DNA of 36,635 nucleotides from Pontibacter silvestris (GCF_020907275.1 NZ_JAJJWI010000032.1:1-36635); one strand, 5' to 3'; counted from the stretch's first letter, positions 1 through 9,726 are shown. Notes: a model not told the origin generated them from the sequence alone. Made by a program: numbers and translations.

Positions 1-178
1 GTTCTAAAGTTGGGGAGCCGACAAAGACAGGAGTGGAGTGTATTTAGAATTAAGCAAATGTCTTCAAACATCTCAATCTTAACCTTTAGATATTCTTTTC
101 TTTAAGATAAGGTAATATTGCGTAACGACATTTGGAGGCGAATAGATTACTTTTCCTGCCTTTAATTGTATTGCCGTG

Positions 179-727
179 ATGAAAGGTTCAAGCCACCGTA
201 CGTTAGAAGAAGTATATATAAAGTATTGGAGGGAATTATACGTCGTTGCATACCGGCGCCTGAAATCAGAAGAAGATGTAGAGGATATTTTGCAGGATAT
301 TTTCCTTTCACTCGTCCAGAAGCCATCTGTGCTTGAAAATGAAGGTTCCTTGCGGGCATATTTACATCAGGCGCTTAAATATAAGATTATAGACTTTTTA
401 CGCAAAGAACATTTAAAGGCGTCCTATCAACAAGAAGAGCTTGCTGCAGGAAAGTTTTCTTTAACGTATAGTGATGAACCTTTGCTTACCAATGAACTTG
501 AGCTGCGCGTACAGGAGGAGGTTAACCGGATGCCCGAGAAAATGCAGCAGGTATACTTGCTCAGCCGTAGAGAATCTTTAAGTATTGAACAGATTGCTGA
601 CACGTTAGGCCTCTCAAACCAAACAGTAAAAAACCAGATTAGTTCTGCTTTGAAAAGACTGCGCACCAGCCTTAATGACTATGCGCCACTCATTACCTTT
701 TTGTTTTCCTGTTTAACATTGGCATAA
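179..727 (+). CDS. ECF (FecI-like) RNA polymerase sigma factor
   Basis: This 182-residue protein has the two-domain ECF sigma layout. A region 2 helix carries the typical run EDVEDILQDIFLSL near residues 30-45, and a C-terminal region 4 helix-turn-helix has SIEQIADTLGLSNQTVKNQI. It should direct core RNA polymerase to the downstream transport genes when released by the FecR protein encoded next. The reading frame also has a GTG at 176, directly before the ATG; I take the ATG because the GTG adds one residue only and no Shine-Dalgarno favours either. The hydrophobic C-terminal tail (ITFLFSCLTLA) is common in Bacteroidota FecI-like proteins. Neighbours fecR, SusC and SusD on the same strand support a cell-surface signalling role. 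The family call is firm; the target regulon is inferred from context. Confidence 0.93.
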   Translation: MKGSSHRTLEEVYIKYWRELYVVAYRRLKSEEDVEDILQDIFLSLVQKPSVLENEGSLRAYLHQALKYKIIDFLRKEHLKASYQQEELAAGKFSLTYSDEPLLTNELELRVQEEVNRMPEKMQQVYLLSRRESLSIEQIADTLGLSNQTVKNQISSALKRLRTSLNDYAPLITFLFSCLTLA

Positions 728-843
728 CAAAATCACTGGTTAAATAATCAAATTATATCTCCATTGTTACCTTTCTGTTAATTCAAAAAAGCATCTAGTA
801 CTACCGGCTCTATTGTTCGAGTATATTCACAAACGCACCTGAA

Positions 844-1830
844 GTGGATAAGAACAAGTTAAAACAATTGCTCAATAAAGCAGTGCACAATAAACTGAGC
901 CCGGAAGAAAAGGGGCAGTTGGAACAGTGGTACGCTTCTTTTGATGAGAAAGAAAAAGATATTATTGTTTTTAAAAATGTCGCACACGAAAAACTGGTAC
1001 AAACACGTCTACTGAACCGGATTCGTAAACAACTGCCTTATAAAAATGATACGTTAGAAGCCAATAACACTTCGGTAGTACCTCTCTGGAGCCGGTTCAG
1101 TAATAGGTACCTGACAGTTGCTGCAGCCTTTCTGTTACTGATGTTTAGCGCTTCATTATTCTTTTATTTAAAAAGTAGCTCACAGCCTGAACATACTATT
1201 GTAAGGACTTCTGTAGGCGAAATAAGCAGGATAGCTTTAAGCGACGGTAGCCAGGTCTGGCTTAACGCCAACAGTGAGCTGAAGTACCCGGAGCACTTTA
1301 CCAGTAACACAAGAGAGTTATACCTGGAAGGGGAGGCTTTCTTTGATGTTTCCCGCGATACCACCAAACCATTTGTTGTGCATGCAGCCAATTTAAAAAC
1401 CAAGGTGTTGGGTACTGCATTCAACATCCGGTCTCATAAAAATTCATCATTAATGCGTGTCTCTGTTACCAGGGGTAAAGTGGCTGTGTCTGAAGGCCCG
1501 CAGCAAGTAATGTTGGTAGCTAGCGAGGAAGCCACTTATAACAAGCAAACCAAAAGTCTAATCAAAAGCCGGTTCGATGCTCAGATGACAGACTGGTGGT
1601 TGGAAAAAGGCAGCTATCAGTTCAGAGATGAAGCGCTTGCCGACGTGGCCATAGTTCTAGGAAATAAATTTGGCAAGCACATAACCATCAGTAACCCAGC
1701 TTTGGCAGCTAAGAGAATAACAGCCAGTTTTAAGAATAGTGAACCGTTGCAGGATGTAACAGAGACTTTAAAAATCATTATAGGATTGCAGTCTAAGCAG
1801 GTTCGGGCAGAAGAGCTAGAATGGTACTGA
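844..1830 (+). CDS. FecR-family anti-sigma factor (inner membrane)
   Basis: The 328-residue protein has a cytosolic N-terminal domain (about 1-80, with the SPEEKGQLEQWYASFDE region typical of FecR), one transmembrane segment at about 89-109, and a periplasmic FecR domain from about 115 with the hallmark strings LSDGSQVWLNANSELKYP and LEGEAFFDVSRD, then a C-terminal STN-like domain that would contact the SusC transducer. The start is GTG at 844: no in-frame ATG lies upstream, and starting here gives the standard MDKNKLKQLL beginning. It should hold the upstream sigma factor inactive until the outer-membrane receptor signals substrate. The gap to the sigma gene is 116 bases, so the two may be co-transcribed. 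Confidence 0.93.
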   Translation: MDKNKLKQLLNKAVHNKLSPEEKGQLEQWYASFDEKEKDIIVFKNVAHEKLVQTRLLNRIRKQLPYKNDTLEANNTSVVPLWSRFSNRYLTVAAAFLLLMFSASLFFYLKSSSQPEHTIVRTSVGEISRIALSDGSQVWLNANSELKYPEHFTSNTRELYLEGEAFFDVSRDTTKPFVVHAANLKTKVLGTAFNIRSHKNSSLMRVSVTRGKVAVSEGPQQVMLVASEEATYNKQTKSLIKSRFDAQMTDWWLEKGSYQFRDEALADVAIVLGNKFGKHITISNPALAAKRITASFKNSEPLQDVTETLKIIIGLQSKQVRAEELEWY

Positions 1831-1933
1831 GAAGCCCTGTAGCATCGTTCGCTCGCAAGACACTAAAATAAAATGTGGTACAAAGGAAAAATCAGAAAAG
1901 GAGGTATATGAAATAACTTAAATCAAAAGAAGA

Positions 1934-1966
1934 GGAGCCGCTACTGTTCGCACCAGCAACGGCTCC
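1934..1966. promoter_or_regulatory. Hairpin in the fecR-susC gap
   Basis: Arms GGAGCCG (1934-1940) and CGGCTCC (1960-1966) are perfect complements. Inside them a CTG/CAG pair can extend the stem past a small internal loop. It lies about 100 bases before the SusC-like start and has no T-run after it, so a leader or mRNA-stability element fits better than a simple terminator. Function is not shown by the sequence. Confidence 0.35.
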
Positions 1967-2033
1967 AACACGACATCAATGCCTGACGTCAAAGTAACAA
2001 CAGCTTTCAAACTATCAATTACCATCTAAATCT

Positions 2034-5000
2034 ATGAATTTTTTTTCTACCAAAATGCCCATAACTGCTCAAAGGGCAAAAAAAGTGCTGTGGGCTGTGC
2101 TGCTAACGGGTAGCCTCCATACACAGGCAGCCCCTGTTAGCTATTCCCAAACTGTCACTGAAAAAATCATTTCAGTTAATTTTCAGCATATATCTTTAAA
2201 AGATGCTTTTAGTGAGATTGAAAAGAAAAGCGGTCTGCGTTTTATTTACGAAAACAGCTTAATAGAACCTTATAAAGATGTGTCGCTTCAAGCTTCTGAC
2301 ATATCTGTGGCAACCATTCTGACCCAACTGCTGTCTTCTACTCCTGTTACTTATCAGGAACAGGAGGATAAAATACTCATCACCAAAAAAGGCAAGCCTG
2401 CAACGACGCAGGATGATGCATATATCATTAAAGGAAGAACACTGGGCGCTGAAGCTAATCCTTTGCCAGGTGTTTCTGTATCGGTTAAAGGCACTTCTAC
2501 AGGTACAGTTTCGGATGTTAATGGCGATTTCTCTATTACGGTGAAGGATAATGATGTGCTTGTTTTTTCCATGATAGGTTTTAAGCGAGTGGAGCAGGAA
2601 GTTTCAGGGAACAGCCAAAGTTTAACTATTACCATGCAGGAAGACTTACAGAATCTTAATGAGGTGGTGGTAGTTGGGTATGGCACACAGGAAAAGGTAA
2701 ATGTGACCGGTGCTGTTGAGATGATCAATGCCGAAGCAATTGAGAGCAGGCCTGTAACAAATGCTGCATCTGCTCTGCAAGGTTTGGCACCTGGTTTAAC
2801 AGCGGTAAATGCGTCGGGCTTTCCTGGTGCATCGGGTGCAAGCCTTCGCATACGAGGGACTGGAACCTTAAATAATTCAGAACCTTTTGTTGTAGTAGAT
2901 GGAATACCAGATGTAGATATCAACTCTATTAATCCAGATGATATTGAGAGTGTCTCTGTGTTGAAAGATGCAGCTTCGGCTTCTATCTATGGGTCCCGAG
3001 CAGCTAATGGTGTTATACTTATTACTACAAAGAGTGGTAGTTTTAATCAGCAGCCGACTTTAAGTTACAATGGCTACTATGGTGTGCAAAAGCCAACAGC
3101 GCTACCAAAAATGCTTAGCTCAGCTGAGTATATGGAAATGCTTAATGAGTCGCAACGAAACGTGGACCTTCCTACAACATATACTGATGAGCAGATACAG
3201 ATGGCAAGAGAAGGCTCTGACCCTAATTATTATGCAAACACAAACTGGTCAGAGGAACTGTTCAAAGATTATGCACCTCAACAAAACCATAATATAAGTC
3301 TGAATGGCGGGTCTTCAGATTTAAGCTACTATGCTTCCTTTGGCCGCCTGGATCAGAAAGGACTTGTGGTAGGAGATCAATACTGGGCGAACCGTAATAA
3401 TGCCAGGCTCCGTCTGAATTCTCAAAAGCTTTTAGGCCTGTTAGACTTAGATGTGAATCTTAATTATATTGATCGTGAGCAAAACCAACCTGCCGGCGGT
3501 ACTGATCATAACACCGGACCTATCTATACAACTTTAACCATGTCGCCGCTTGACCCTGTTCGTTTTGAAAACGGTACCTGGGGCTACGGGGGCGGATCAA
3601 GTAACCCTGTTGCAGTCGCTACTGATGGAGGGTATAATAACTTTACTTCTCAGGAATTTTACGGAAGTGTGGCAGCAACAATTCATATTTTAAAAAACTT
3701 AAGCCTGAGAACGCAATATGGTTTGAATGTCATTAATCAGTTACGCTCAATTTTTTCACGCAAAATAGATTATTTCTATCCTGAGTCGGGAGATTTCTGG
3801 TACAGCAACCGGACAGATAATCAACTGGAAAACCGGGATTATAAACAAAGGAAAGAACTGTTATCTGGGCTTTTAAACTACAACACAACTTTTGGGGCGC
3901 ATGACTTCAAAGTGATTCTGGGCTATCAGCAGGAAGAGTTCAGGTACGACGCCTGGTATGCCTCTAAAATGGGATTTGTAAGTGACGATGTTCCTGTTTT
4001 TAACTTGGGTAGTATCGATCCACGGGCAACCGGAGATGCTTATCAGTGGGCTTTAAGATCTTATTTTGGAAGGATAAACTATAGTTTCAACGACAAATAC
4101 CTGCTGGAGGTAAATGCCCGCTATGATGGTTCTTCCAGGTATCTTCCATCAAGGCGCTATGGATTCTTCCCTTCTGTCTCAGTAGGATGGAGGTTTACCC
4201 AAGAGAACTTTATTATGAACAGTTCAGCACTGTCTTGGTTAAGCGAAGGAAAGATTAGGGCATCTTATGGTGATCTGGGCGGGCAATATGGATCTGATAT
4301 GAATGGCTATGCTGAATGGTATCCTTATATCCCGGCACTGTCGTCAGTATCAACCATGCCTATAGGAAACGAACTGACTAATGGACTCGCACAAGAGGTG
4401 CTTGCCAATCCTTTGCTGGAGTGGGAAACAGCAAGTATGGCAAATATAGGTCTGGACCTTGGTTTTCTTAATAACAGGCTAACCTTCTCCGGTGATTTGT
4501 TTGATAGAAGAACAAAGAGCATTCAATTGGAAGTGCCACAACCTGCTGTTATAGGTTTGAATGTGCCTGACCAGAATGCTGGGGAAGTCTCTAATAAAGG
4601 CTGGGAAATTAGCTTAGGCTGGCGCGATCAGAAAAATGACTTCCGCTATGGCTTTGTAGCGCAGCTATCTGATGTAAGAAACAAAGTAGTTGATTTAGGT
4701 GGAGCACCTGCAACAATCGCTGATAGAATACGCGATGTAGGTTATCCGATTGATGCCTACTACGGGTACAAAACAGACGGGCTGGCGCAGGTAGAGGATT
4801 TCACAACCGATGAAAACGGTAAGCTGATACCGAACTTCCCCATATTTGATGCCGATGCCGGAAAAGTGGGCCCTGGTGACATAAAGTTCAGCGACCTTGA
4901 TGGTGATGGTAAAATCACAGCGGATAAAGACCGCACAGTAATAGGTGATGCGTTTCCTCGCTATACTTACTCTTTAAGAGGTGACTTTGCCTACAAAGCT

Positions 5001-5453
5001 TTTGATTTTTCTTTCTTCCTTCAGGGAGTTGGCAAAGCAAACGGTTATTTAACCGGACCAGGTATACATACATTCCACGTAAATGGGGCTTTCCCACAAG
5101 AAGTGCACCGTGACCGATGGACGCCTGAAAATACGGATGCCTGGTACCCTCGCTTTACGTATTCCGATACACGCAACTCAACAATGCGCATGTCTGACTA
5201 TTGGTTGCAGGATGCTTCGTACCTGCGCCTGAAGAATATACAGCTAGGTTATACACTCCCCAATCACCTGACAAGCAAGCTGAGGATTGATCAGCTTAGG
5301 GTATATGTGTCTGCTGAAAACCTGCTTACCAAAACAGACTATTTCTACGCTTATGATCCGGAAACTGCTGGCTTAGGAGGTACAGCAACCAATGGAGGAA
5401 TGTACCCCCAGGTAAAGACCTTTATTTTCGGAGTTAATTTAAAATTAAAGTAA
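2034..5453 (+). CDS. SusC/RagA TonB-dependent transducer with STN domain
   Basis: This 1139-residue outer-membrane receptor has, in order, a signal peptide (about 1-33, ending near QAAP), an STN signalling domain (about 46-117), a carboxypeptidase-regulatory-like domain (about 131-200), a TonB-box-like segment NEVVVVGYGTQ (209-219), a plug and a long beta-barrel that ends in an aromatic/hydrophobic strand. SusC proteins form the pore through which a SusD lid passes bound nutrient into the periplasm. The STN domain marks it as a transducer that talks to the FecR protein encoded just upstream, so uptake and expression should be coupled. A second ATG at 2055 (MPITAQRAKK) could also start a good signal peptide. 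No glycoside hydrolase is nearby, so the substrate cannot be read from neighbours. Confidence 0.95.
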   Translation: MNFFSTKMPITAQRAKKVLWAVLLTGSLHTQAAPVSYSQTVTEKIISVNFQHISLKDAFSEIEKKSGLRFIYENSLIEPYKDVSLQASDISVATILTQLLSSTPVTYQEQEDKILITKKGKPATTQDDAYIIKGRTLGAEANPLPGVSVSVKGTSTGTVSDVNGDFSITVKDNDVLVFSMIGFKRVEQEVSGNSQSLTITMQEDLQNLNEVVVVGYGTQEKVNVTGAVEMINAEAIESRPVTNAASALQGLAPGLTAVNASGFPGASGASLRIRGTGTLNNSEPFVVVDGIPDVDINSINPDDIESVSVLKDAASASIYGSRAANGVILITTKSGSFNQQPTLSYNGYYGVQKPTALPKMLSSAEYMEMLNESQRNVDLPTTYTDEQIQMAREGSDPNYYANTNWSEELFKDYAPQQNHNISLNGGSSDLSYYASFGRLDQKGLVVGDQYWANRNNARLRLNSQKLLGLLDLDVNLNYIDREQNQPAGGTDHNTGPIYTTLTMSPLDPVRFENGTWGYGGGSSNPVAVATDGGYNNFTSQEFYGSVAATIHILKNLSLRTQYGLNVINQLRSIFSRKIDYFYPESGDFWYSNRTDNQLENRDYKQRKELLSGLLNYNTTFGAHDFKVILGYQQEEFRYDAWYASKMGFVSDDVPVFNLGSIDPRATGDAYQWALRSYFGRINYSFNDKYLLEVNARYDGSSRYLPSRRYGFFPSVSVGWRFTQENFIMNSSALSWLSEGKIRASYGDLGGQYGSDMNGYAEWYPYIPALSSVSTMPIGNELTNGLAQEVLANPLLEWETASMANIGLDLGFLNNRLTFSGDLFDRRTKSIQLEVPQPAVIGLNVPDQNAGEVSNKGWEISLGWRDQKNDFRYGFVAQLSDVRNKVVDLGGAPATIADRIRDVGYPIDAYYGYKTDGLAQVEDFTTDENGKLIPNFPIFDADAGKVGPGDIKFSDLDGDGKITADKDRTVIGDAFPRYTYSLRGDFAYKAFDFSFFLQGVGKANGYLTGPGIHTFHVNGAFPQEVHRDRWTPENTDAWYPRFTYSDTRNSTMRMSDYWLQDASYLRLKNIQLGYTLPNHLTSKLRIDQLRVYVSAENLLTKTDYFYAYDPETAGLGGTATNGGMYPQVKTFIFGVNLKLK

Positions 5454-5589
5454 TACAGGTTAATGTAAGGAGCTAAAGCCTGTAGCTAACTGATAGCTAA
5501 TAAAAATGCTTCAGTAGCAGTGCGCAAATAACATAGTGTTTCAGATTTTTCTGCTCCTTTTCTACACAAACCAGCAACACAAGTTTATC

Positions 5590-7305
5590 ATGAGACATAA
5601 AAATATTTATAACCTTCGCAGATCGTTATTGCGCAAAGCTTCTCTTGGCTTCGCGTCATTAGCCATACCAGTTTTTTTAGGAGCTTCGCTTAGTGGTTGT
5701 GATGATGAATTTTTAGAACGACAGCCGCTTGATGCCATCACTGATGTTACCTTCTGGAAAACGCAAGAGCAACTGGAACTAGCGGTAAACGGCACTTATG
5801 CCTATTTAAAAGGCAAGAACTTTGCAGATATGGAGAATTTGGGAGATAATACTATTTATCCTCCAAGGTCTGATTACCAGGCTATTTCCAGTGGTAATTT
5901 TGACTTTACTGCAGGTACACTTGATAGCGAATGGACTAACCAATATGAAGGTATACGCCGTTGTAATCACTTTTTGGAAAATTATACAAATGCAGAGGGA
6001 GTTGTAGATCAGGAAACGCTAAACCAATATGTTGGAGAAGTAAGATTTATGAGAGCCTTTCTCTACAGTTACCTTTCCTTTTTCTTTGGAGATGTTCCGC
6101 TTGTAACGAAAACTTTAGACATAGGCGATCCGGAAGTATATGGAGAACGAACACCGCAAGCGGAAGTAGTTGATTTTATATTGAATGAGTTGGAAGAGGC
6201 AGCTCAAGGTTTGCCAACGTCCTATGGAAGTGACGATTTAGGAAGAATAACAAAAGGAGCCGCATTAGGTTGGAAAGCAAGAGTAGCGTTGTTTTATGGC
6301 CGGTATGATATAGCGGAGGCTGCCGCCAAAGCTGTTATGGATCTGGGAGTTTACGAATTATACTCAAACGGTGATCCTTCAACAAGTTACAATGAATTGT
6401 TTACTGATGAAGGCAAGCTCGCCAATGGGAAAAACAAGGAAACGATGCTGGCAAGGCTTTACCTGGAAAACGTTTCGATGCACAATATGAGCCGTGAAAC
6501 ACAGGTGCCTGACCAGACATCACGCTTTTGCCCAACCAAATCATTAGTTGATGCTTACTTGGCAAGTGATGGCTTGCCTATTGAAATCTCACCTCTGTAC
6601 AGTGAAGAATCTTACGAAGATATCTTCAAGAACAGAGATCCTCGTATGACGCAGACCATTCTGGCTCCTGGTTCTGAGTGGGGAGGGAAAGACGATGGCG
6701 ACCAGGATGATAAACCCAATGATGTTTTCAACCTTCCAAAGTTCAATGCCGATAAAAAAGGATGTGTGACGGCCACAGGGTACTACTTTACAAAATATAC
6801 AGATATTCCTGCTGTAGGAACTTACAATAAAGATGATAACGACATTCACCTACTCCGCTATGCCGAAGTTTTGTTGACTTATGCAGAAGCTCGGCTGGAG
6901 CAAGGTACTCTTACGCAGCAGGATATTGATATGACTATTAATAAACTGAGGGAGAGAGTGGGTATGGTGCCTATGAATATAGCAGAACTGGCAGCGCATG
7001 GTCTGGATATTAGAGACGAGATAAGGAGAGAGCGTAGAGTAGAACTGGCACGTGAAGGGCAGCGTTATTTTGATATTTTGCGATGGAAGCAGGGAGAGCT
7101 TCTGGCACAGGACGTAAAAGGGGTTAAAAAGAGCCTTATCCCTAGCTGGAGCCAGACCTATGCTGCCGGCTACCCAACAGATGAGAACGGGTATTTGATT
7201 GTAAACACAGGAAGAAGGTTTGACGAAAGCAAAAACTACCTGTGGCCTGTTCCATTCAATCAACTTCAACAGAATCCTGTTCTCGGACAAAACCCAGGCT
7301 GGTAA
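5590..7305 (+). CDS. SusD/RagB nutrient-binding lipoprotein
   Basis: The 571-residue protein pairs with the SusC above to form the outer-membrane nutrient importer. The N-terminus is a lipoprotein signal ending LSGC with the lipidated cysteine at residue 37, followed by an acidic DDEF stretch that favours outer-membrane/surface sorting. The body has the SusD pattern: FLERQPLDAITDVTFWKT near the start, TPR-like helices with GEVRFMRAFLYSYL, and the C-terminal block RRERRVELAREGQRYFDILRW. The frame stays open upstream to a GTG at 5536, but the ATG at 5590 starts the signal peptide properly. The next gene starts 4 bases after its stop, so the two are almost surely on one transcript. Confidence 0.95.
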   Translation: MRHKNIYNLRRSLLRKASLGFASLAIPVFLGASLSGCDDEFLERQPLDAITDVTFWKTQEQLELAVNGTYAYLKGKNFADMENLGDNTIYPPRSDYQAISSGNFDFTAGTLDSEWTNQYEGIRRCNHFLENYTNAEGVVDQETLNQYVGEVRFMRAFLYSYLSFFFGDVPLVTKTLDIGDPEVYGERTPQAEVVDFILNELEEAAQGLPTSYGSDDLGRITKGAALGWKARVALFYGRYDIAEAAAKAVMDLGVYELYSNGDPSTSYNELFTDEGKLANGKNKETMLARLYLENVSMHNMSRETQVPDQTSRFCPTKSLVDAYLASDGLPIEISPLYSEESYEDIFKNRDPRMTQTILAPGSEWGGKDDGDQDDKPNDVFNLPKFNADKKGCVTATGYYFTKYTDIPAVGTYNKDDNDIHLLRYAEVLLTYAEARLEQGTLTQQDIDMTINKLRERVGMVPMNIAELAAHGLDIRDEIRRERRVELAREGQRYFDILRWKQGELLAQDVKGVKKSLIPSWSQTYAAGYPTDENGYLIVNTGRRFDESKNYLWPVPFNQLQQNPVLGQNPGW

Positions 7306-7309
7306 AACC

Positions 7310-8134
7310 ATGAGAAACTTAATCTTTATTTTAATGACAGGAGCCGCCTTTTGGGTGGCTTCCTGTTCCAGCAGTTCTAAGCATGCAGCATCAAAACCTG
7401 CAGCTAGTACCAAAGGTAAACATACCCTTAAGGTAATGTCTTATAATGTGCACCATTGCAATCCGCCTTCTAAAGAAGGTTATATAGACATTGATGCCAT
7501 TGCCAAAGTAATTGAAAGGCAGGAGCCTGATATAGTAGCGCTCCAGGAAATAGACGTGCATACGCAACGGTCGGGGGCAAATAACCAGGCAGAGGAAATT
7601 GCCTACAGGCTTGATATGAACTACTACTTTGGAAAAGCAATTGACTATGAAGGCGGAGAGTATGGCGTCGCTATACTCTCCAAATATCCTTTATCAGAAA
7701 CAGTTGTAAACCGGCTGCCCACCAAAACAGAAACAAATGGAGAACCACGTATACTGGCAACAGCAAAAATTACGCTGCCTGATGGCTCTGCCATACGCTT
7801 TGGAAGTACACACCTGGATGCGCAGAAAGAACCCGGTAACAGGAAATTGCAGATGGAAGAGATCGTGAAAATCACCTCTTCAGAAAAGCTTCCTTTTGTT
7901 ATAGCTGGAGACTTTAATTCCACGCCTGAGTCAAATGAAATCCAACTGCTGGATAAGTACTTTACCCGCACCTGCCAGACATGTGCTCCTACAATTCCTG
8001 TTGTTAACCCCTCCAAAACAATTGATTTTATTGCCTTCACGCCTACTGCTGAATTCAGTGTCACAAGCAACGAGGTCATAATGGAACCTTATGCTTCAGA
8101 TCATTTGCCTGTAGTAGCGGTTCTGAAATATTAG
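7310..8134 (+). CDS. Secreted endonuclease/exonuclease/phosphatase-fold lipoprotein
   Basis: This 274-residue protein has a lipoprotein signal (MRNLIFILMTGAAFWVASC, Cys19) and then a complete endonuclease/exonuclease/phosphatase (EEP) domain. Visible catalytic blocks are SYNVHH (44-49), LQEID with the metal-binding Glu80, STHLD (166-170), GDFNSTP (200-206) and SDHLPV (263-268). EEP enzymes cleave phosphodiester or phosphomonoester bonds in nucleic acids, inositol phosphates, sphingomyelin or similar lipids; the sequence alone does not choose among these. The ATG at 7310 is taken because it starts the signal peptide; the frame extends upstream into the SusD gene. Its place 4 bases after SusD suggests it acts on the substrate of that importer at the cell surface or in the periplasm. 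Confidence 0.9.
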   Translation: MRNLIFILMTGAAFWVASCSSSSKHAASKPAASTKGKHTLKVMSYNVHHCNPPSKEGYIDIDAIAKVIERQEPDIVALQEIDVHTQRSGANNQAEEIAYRLDMNYYFGKAIDYEGGEYGVAILSKYPLSETVVNRLPTKTETNGEPRILATAKITLPDGSAIRFGSTHLDAQKEPGNRKLQMEEIVKITSSEKLPFVIAGDFNSTPESNEIQLLDKYFTRTCQTCAPTIPVVNPSKTIDFIAFTPTAEFSVTSNEVIMEPYASDHLPVVAVLKY

Positions 8135-8151
8135 CTTAACTTAAAAACTCC

Positions 8152-9546
8152 ATGAACAGAAGAAACCTCCTGAAGTCGCTTGGCCTGAGCATTGGTGCTG
8201 CCGTTATTAATACAGATGCTTTAGCTAAACTTTCTGATAATACTTTTTCTTACAGGTTAGCTGATAACCCTCTTCACAAGTCGTTGGCTAAGCCAGTGAC
8301 AGCTGTCACTCTAGGTGCAGGCAGCCGGGGCACTGTATACGGTAATTTCGCTGCTAACTTCCCTGACCAGCTTAAGATTGTGGGTGTGGCAGAGCCAATT
8401 CCTTATCGAAACGATAAGTATGCTCGAAAGCACCAGATACCGGATGAAAACCGCTTTGAAACCTGGGAGCAGGTCTTTGATAAACCTAAATTTGCTGATG
8501 CCATTATTATCTCTACACCTGATGCTTTGCACTATGCGCCCTGCATGAAAGCTTTAGCTATGGGATACGATGTGCTACTGGAAAAGCCTATTGCCCCAAC
8601 CGAGAAAGAATGTCGTGATATTCTGAAACTGGCCAAGAAAACAGGCCGTATTGTTGCCGTTTGCCACGTGTTACGCTACGCACCATATTTTGTGAAAATG
8701 CGGGAACTAATAGGGCAGGGGGCTATTGGCGAAGTAATAAGTGTGCAGCACTTTGAGCCGGTTGAGCACATGCACATGGCGCACTCTTATGTGCGAGGTA
8801 ACTGGCACAACTCTAAAGAAACAACCCCAATCATACTTGCTAAATCCTGCCACGACCTCGACATCATTAAGTGGGTAATCAACAAACCCAGCCATCGTAT
8901 TGTTGCCATGGGTGACCTGAAGTGGTTTAGGAAAGAAAATGCCCCGGAAGGAAGTACTGCCCGGTGTATGGATGGCTGTAAAGTAGAACGGGAGTGTCCT
9001 TATTCAGCTGTAAGACATTACCACGATGAGCGCAAAAGGCTTTATGTGATGGACTTACCTGAAGATAAGAGCAAACATAGTGATTTTATCATGAATCGCC
9101 TTAGAACTACAAATTATGGGCGCTGTGTGTATCGTATGGATAACGATCAGCCAGACCATTATATTACCAGCATTCAATTTGCCGACAATGTAACCGCCAG
9201 CTTTTCTATGGAGGCTTTCACTTCCTATCATGGGCGGCGCACCCGCATTATGGGCTCTATGGGCGATATGGTAGGAGACATGAAAGAGTTGGTCATAACT
9301 GACTTCCGCACAGGCAAAGAGCTAAAACTGGTTCCGAAAGCAGAAGATGTAGAGAACTACAAGAACAGTGGCCATGGAGGAGGAGACTGGCTCTTAGTGC
9401 GTGATTTCGTTCAGGCGGTATCGCAGCAGAACCCCTCGCTTCTTACATCAACCATTGATGAATCTATAGAATCGCATATTATGGGCTTCATGGCCGAAGA
9501 GAGCCGCAAGCGCAACAAGATAATGGATATTCAGATGAATGCCTAA
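8152..9546 (+). CDS. Tat-exported Gfo/Idh/MocA-family oxidoreductase
   Basis: The 464-residue protein begins with a twin-arginine-type signal (MNRRNLLKSLG, then a hydrophobic stretch to about residue 25), implying export of a folded, cofactor-loaded enzyme. A Rossmann fold follows, with TLGAGSRG at 53-60, the family EKP motif at 144-146 and the KSCHDLDII block at 231-239 holding the catalytic His/Asp. This family oxidises or reduces sugars and inositols with tightly bound NAD(P), or uses NAD as an internal cofactor for hydrolysis or epimerisation. Three cysteines (272, 276, 282; CMDGCKVERECPY) sit in a metal-site-like pattern. It lies 17 bases after the EEP gene and closes the SusCD locus. 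Substrate unknown. Confidence 0.9.
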   Translation: MNRRNLLKSLGLSIGAAVINTDALAKLSDNTFSYRLADNPLHKSLAKPVTAVTLGAGSRGTVYGNFAANFPDQLKIVGVAEPIPYRNDKYARKHQIPDENRFETWEQVFDKPKFADAIIISTPDALHYAPCMKALAMGYDVLLEKPIAPTEKECRDILKLAKKTGRIVAVCHVLRYAPYFVKMRELIGQGAIGEVISVQHFEPVEHMHMAHSYVRGNWHNSKETTPIILAKSCHDLDIIKWVINKPSHRIVAMGDLKWFRKENAPEGSTARCMDGCKVERECPYSAVRHYHDERKRLYVMDLPEDKSKHSDFIMNRLRTTNYGRCVYRMDNDQPDHYITSIQFADNVTASFSMEAFTSYHGRRTRIMGSMGDMVGDMKELVITDFRTGKELKLVPKAEDVENYKNSGHGGGDWLLVRDFVQAVSQQNPSLLTSTIDESIESHIMGFMAEESRKRNKIMDIQMNA

Positions 9547-9640
9547 GCTGTTTTAGGACTCAAAAGTAGATATGATAATGTACTTTTTAGCAGCACACAG
9601 GCTAAACTGTCATAGTTATGCAAGTACTATACTATGATGC

Positions 9641-9679
9641 ATTTTCCCGGCAGGCACAAGAGCAATCTGCCGGGAAAAT
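9641..9679. terminator. Bidirectional terminator, 13-bp stem
   Basis: Perfect inverted repeat ATTTTCCCGGCAG (9641-9653) and CTGCCGGGAAAAT (9667-9679), with a GC core flanked by A and T runs. It lies between the convergent Gfo/Idh/MocA and alpha/beta-hydrolase genes, so it can end transcription from both sides. Confidence 0.85.
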
Positions 9680-9726
9680 TTGAGATTTTACTATAGCCTT
9701 ACTACATTCAAGAATGTATGAAAACA

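Noticed and set aside
113..120. TAATATTG as the -7 element of a promoter for the ECF sigma gene
   Set aside because: It differs from TAnnTTTG at one position, and no TTTG-type -33 element lies at the right distance.
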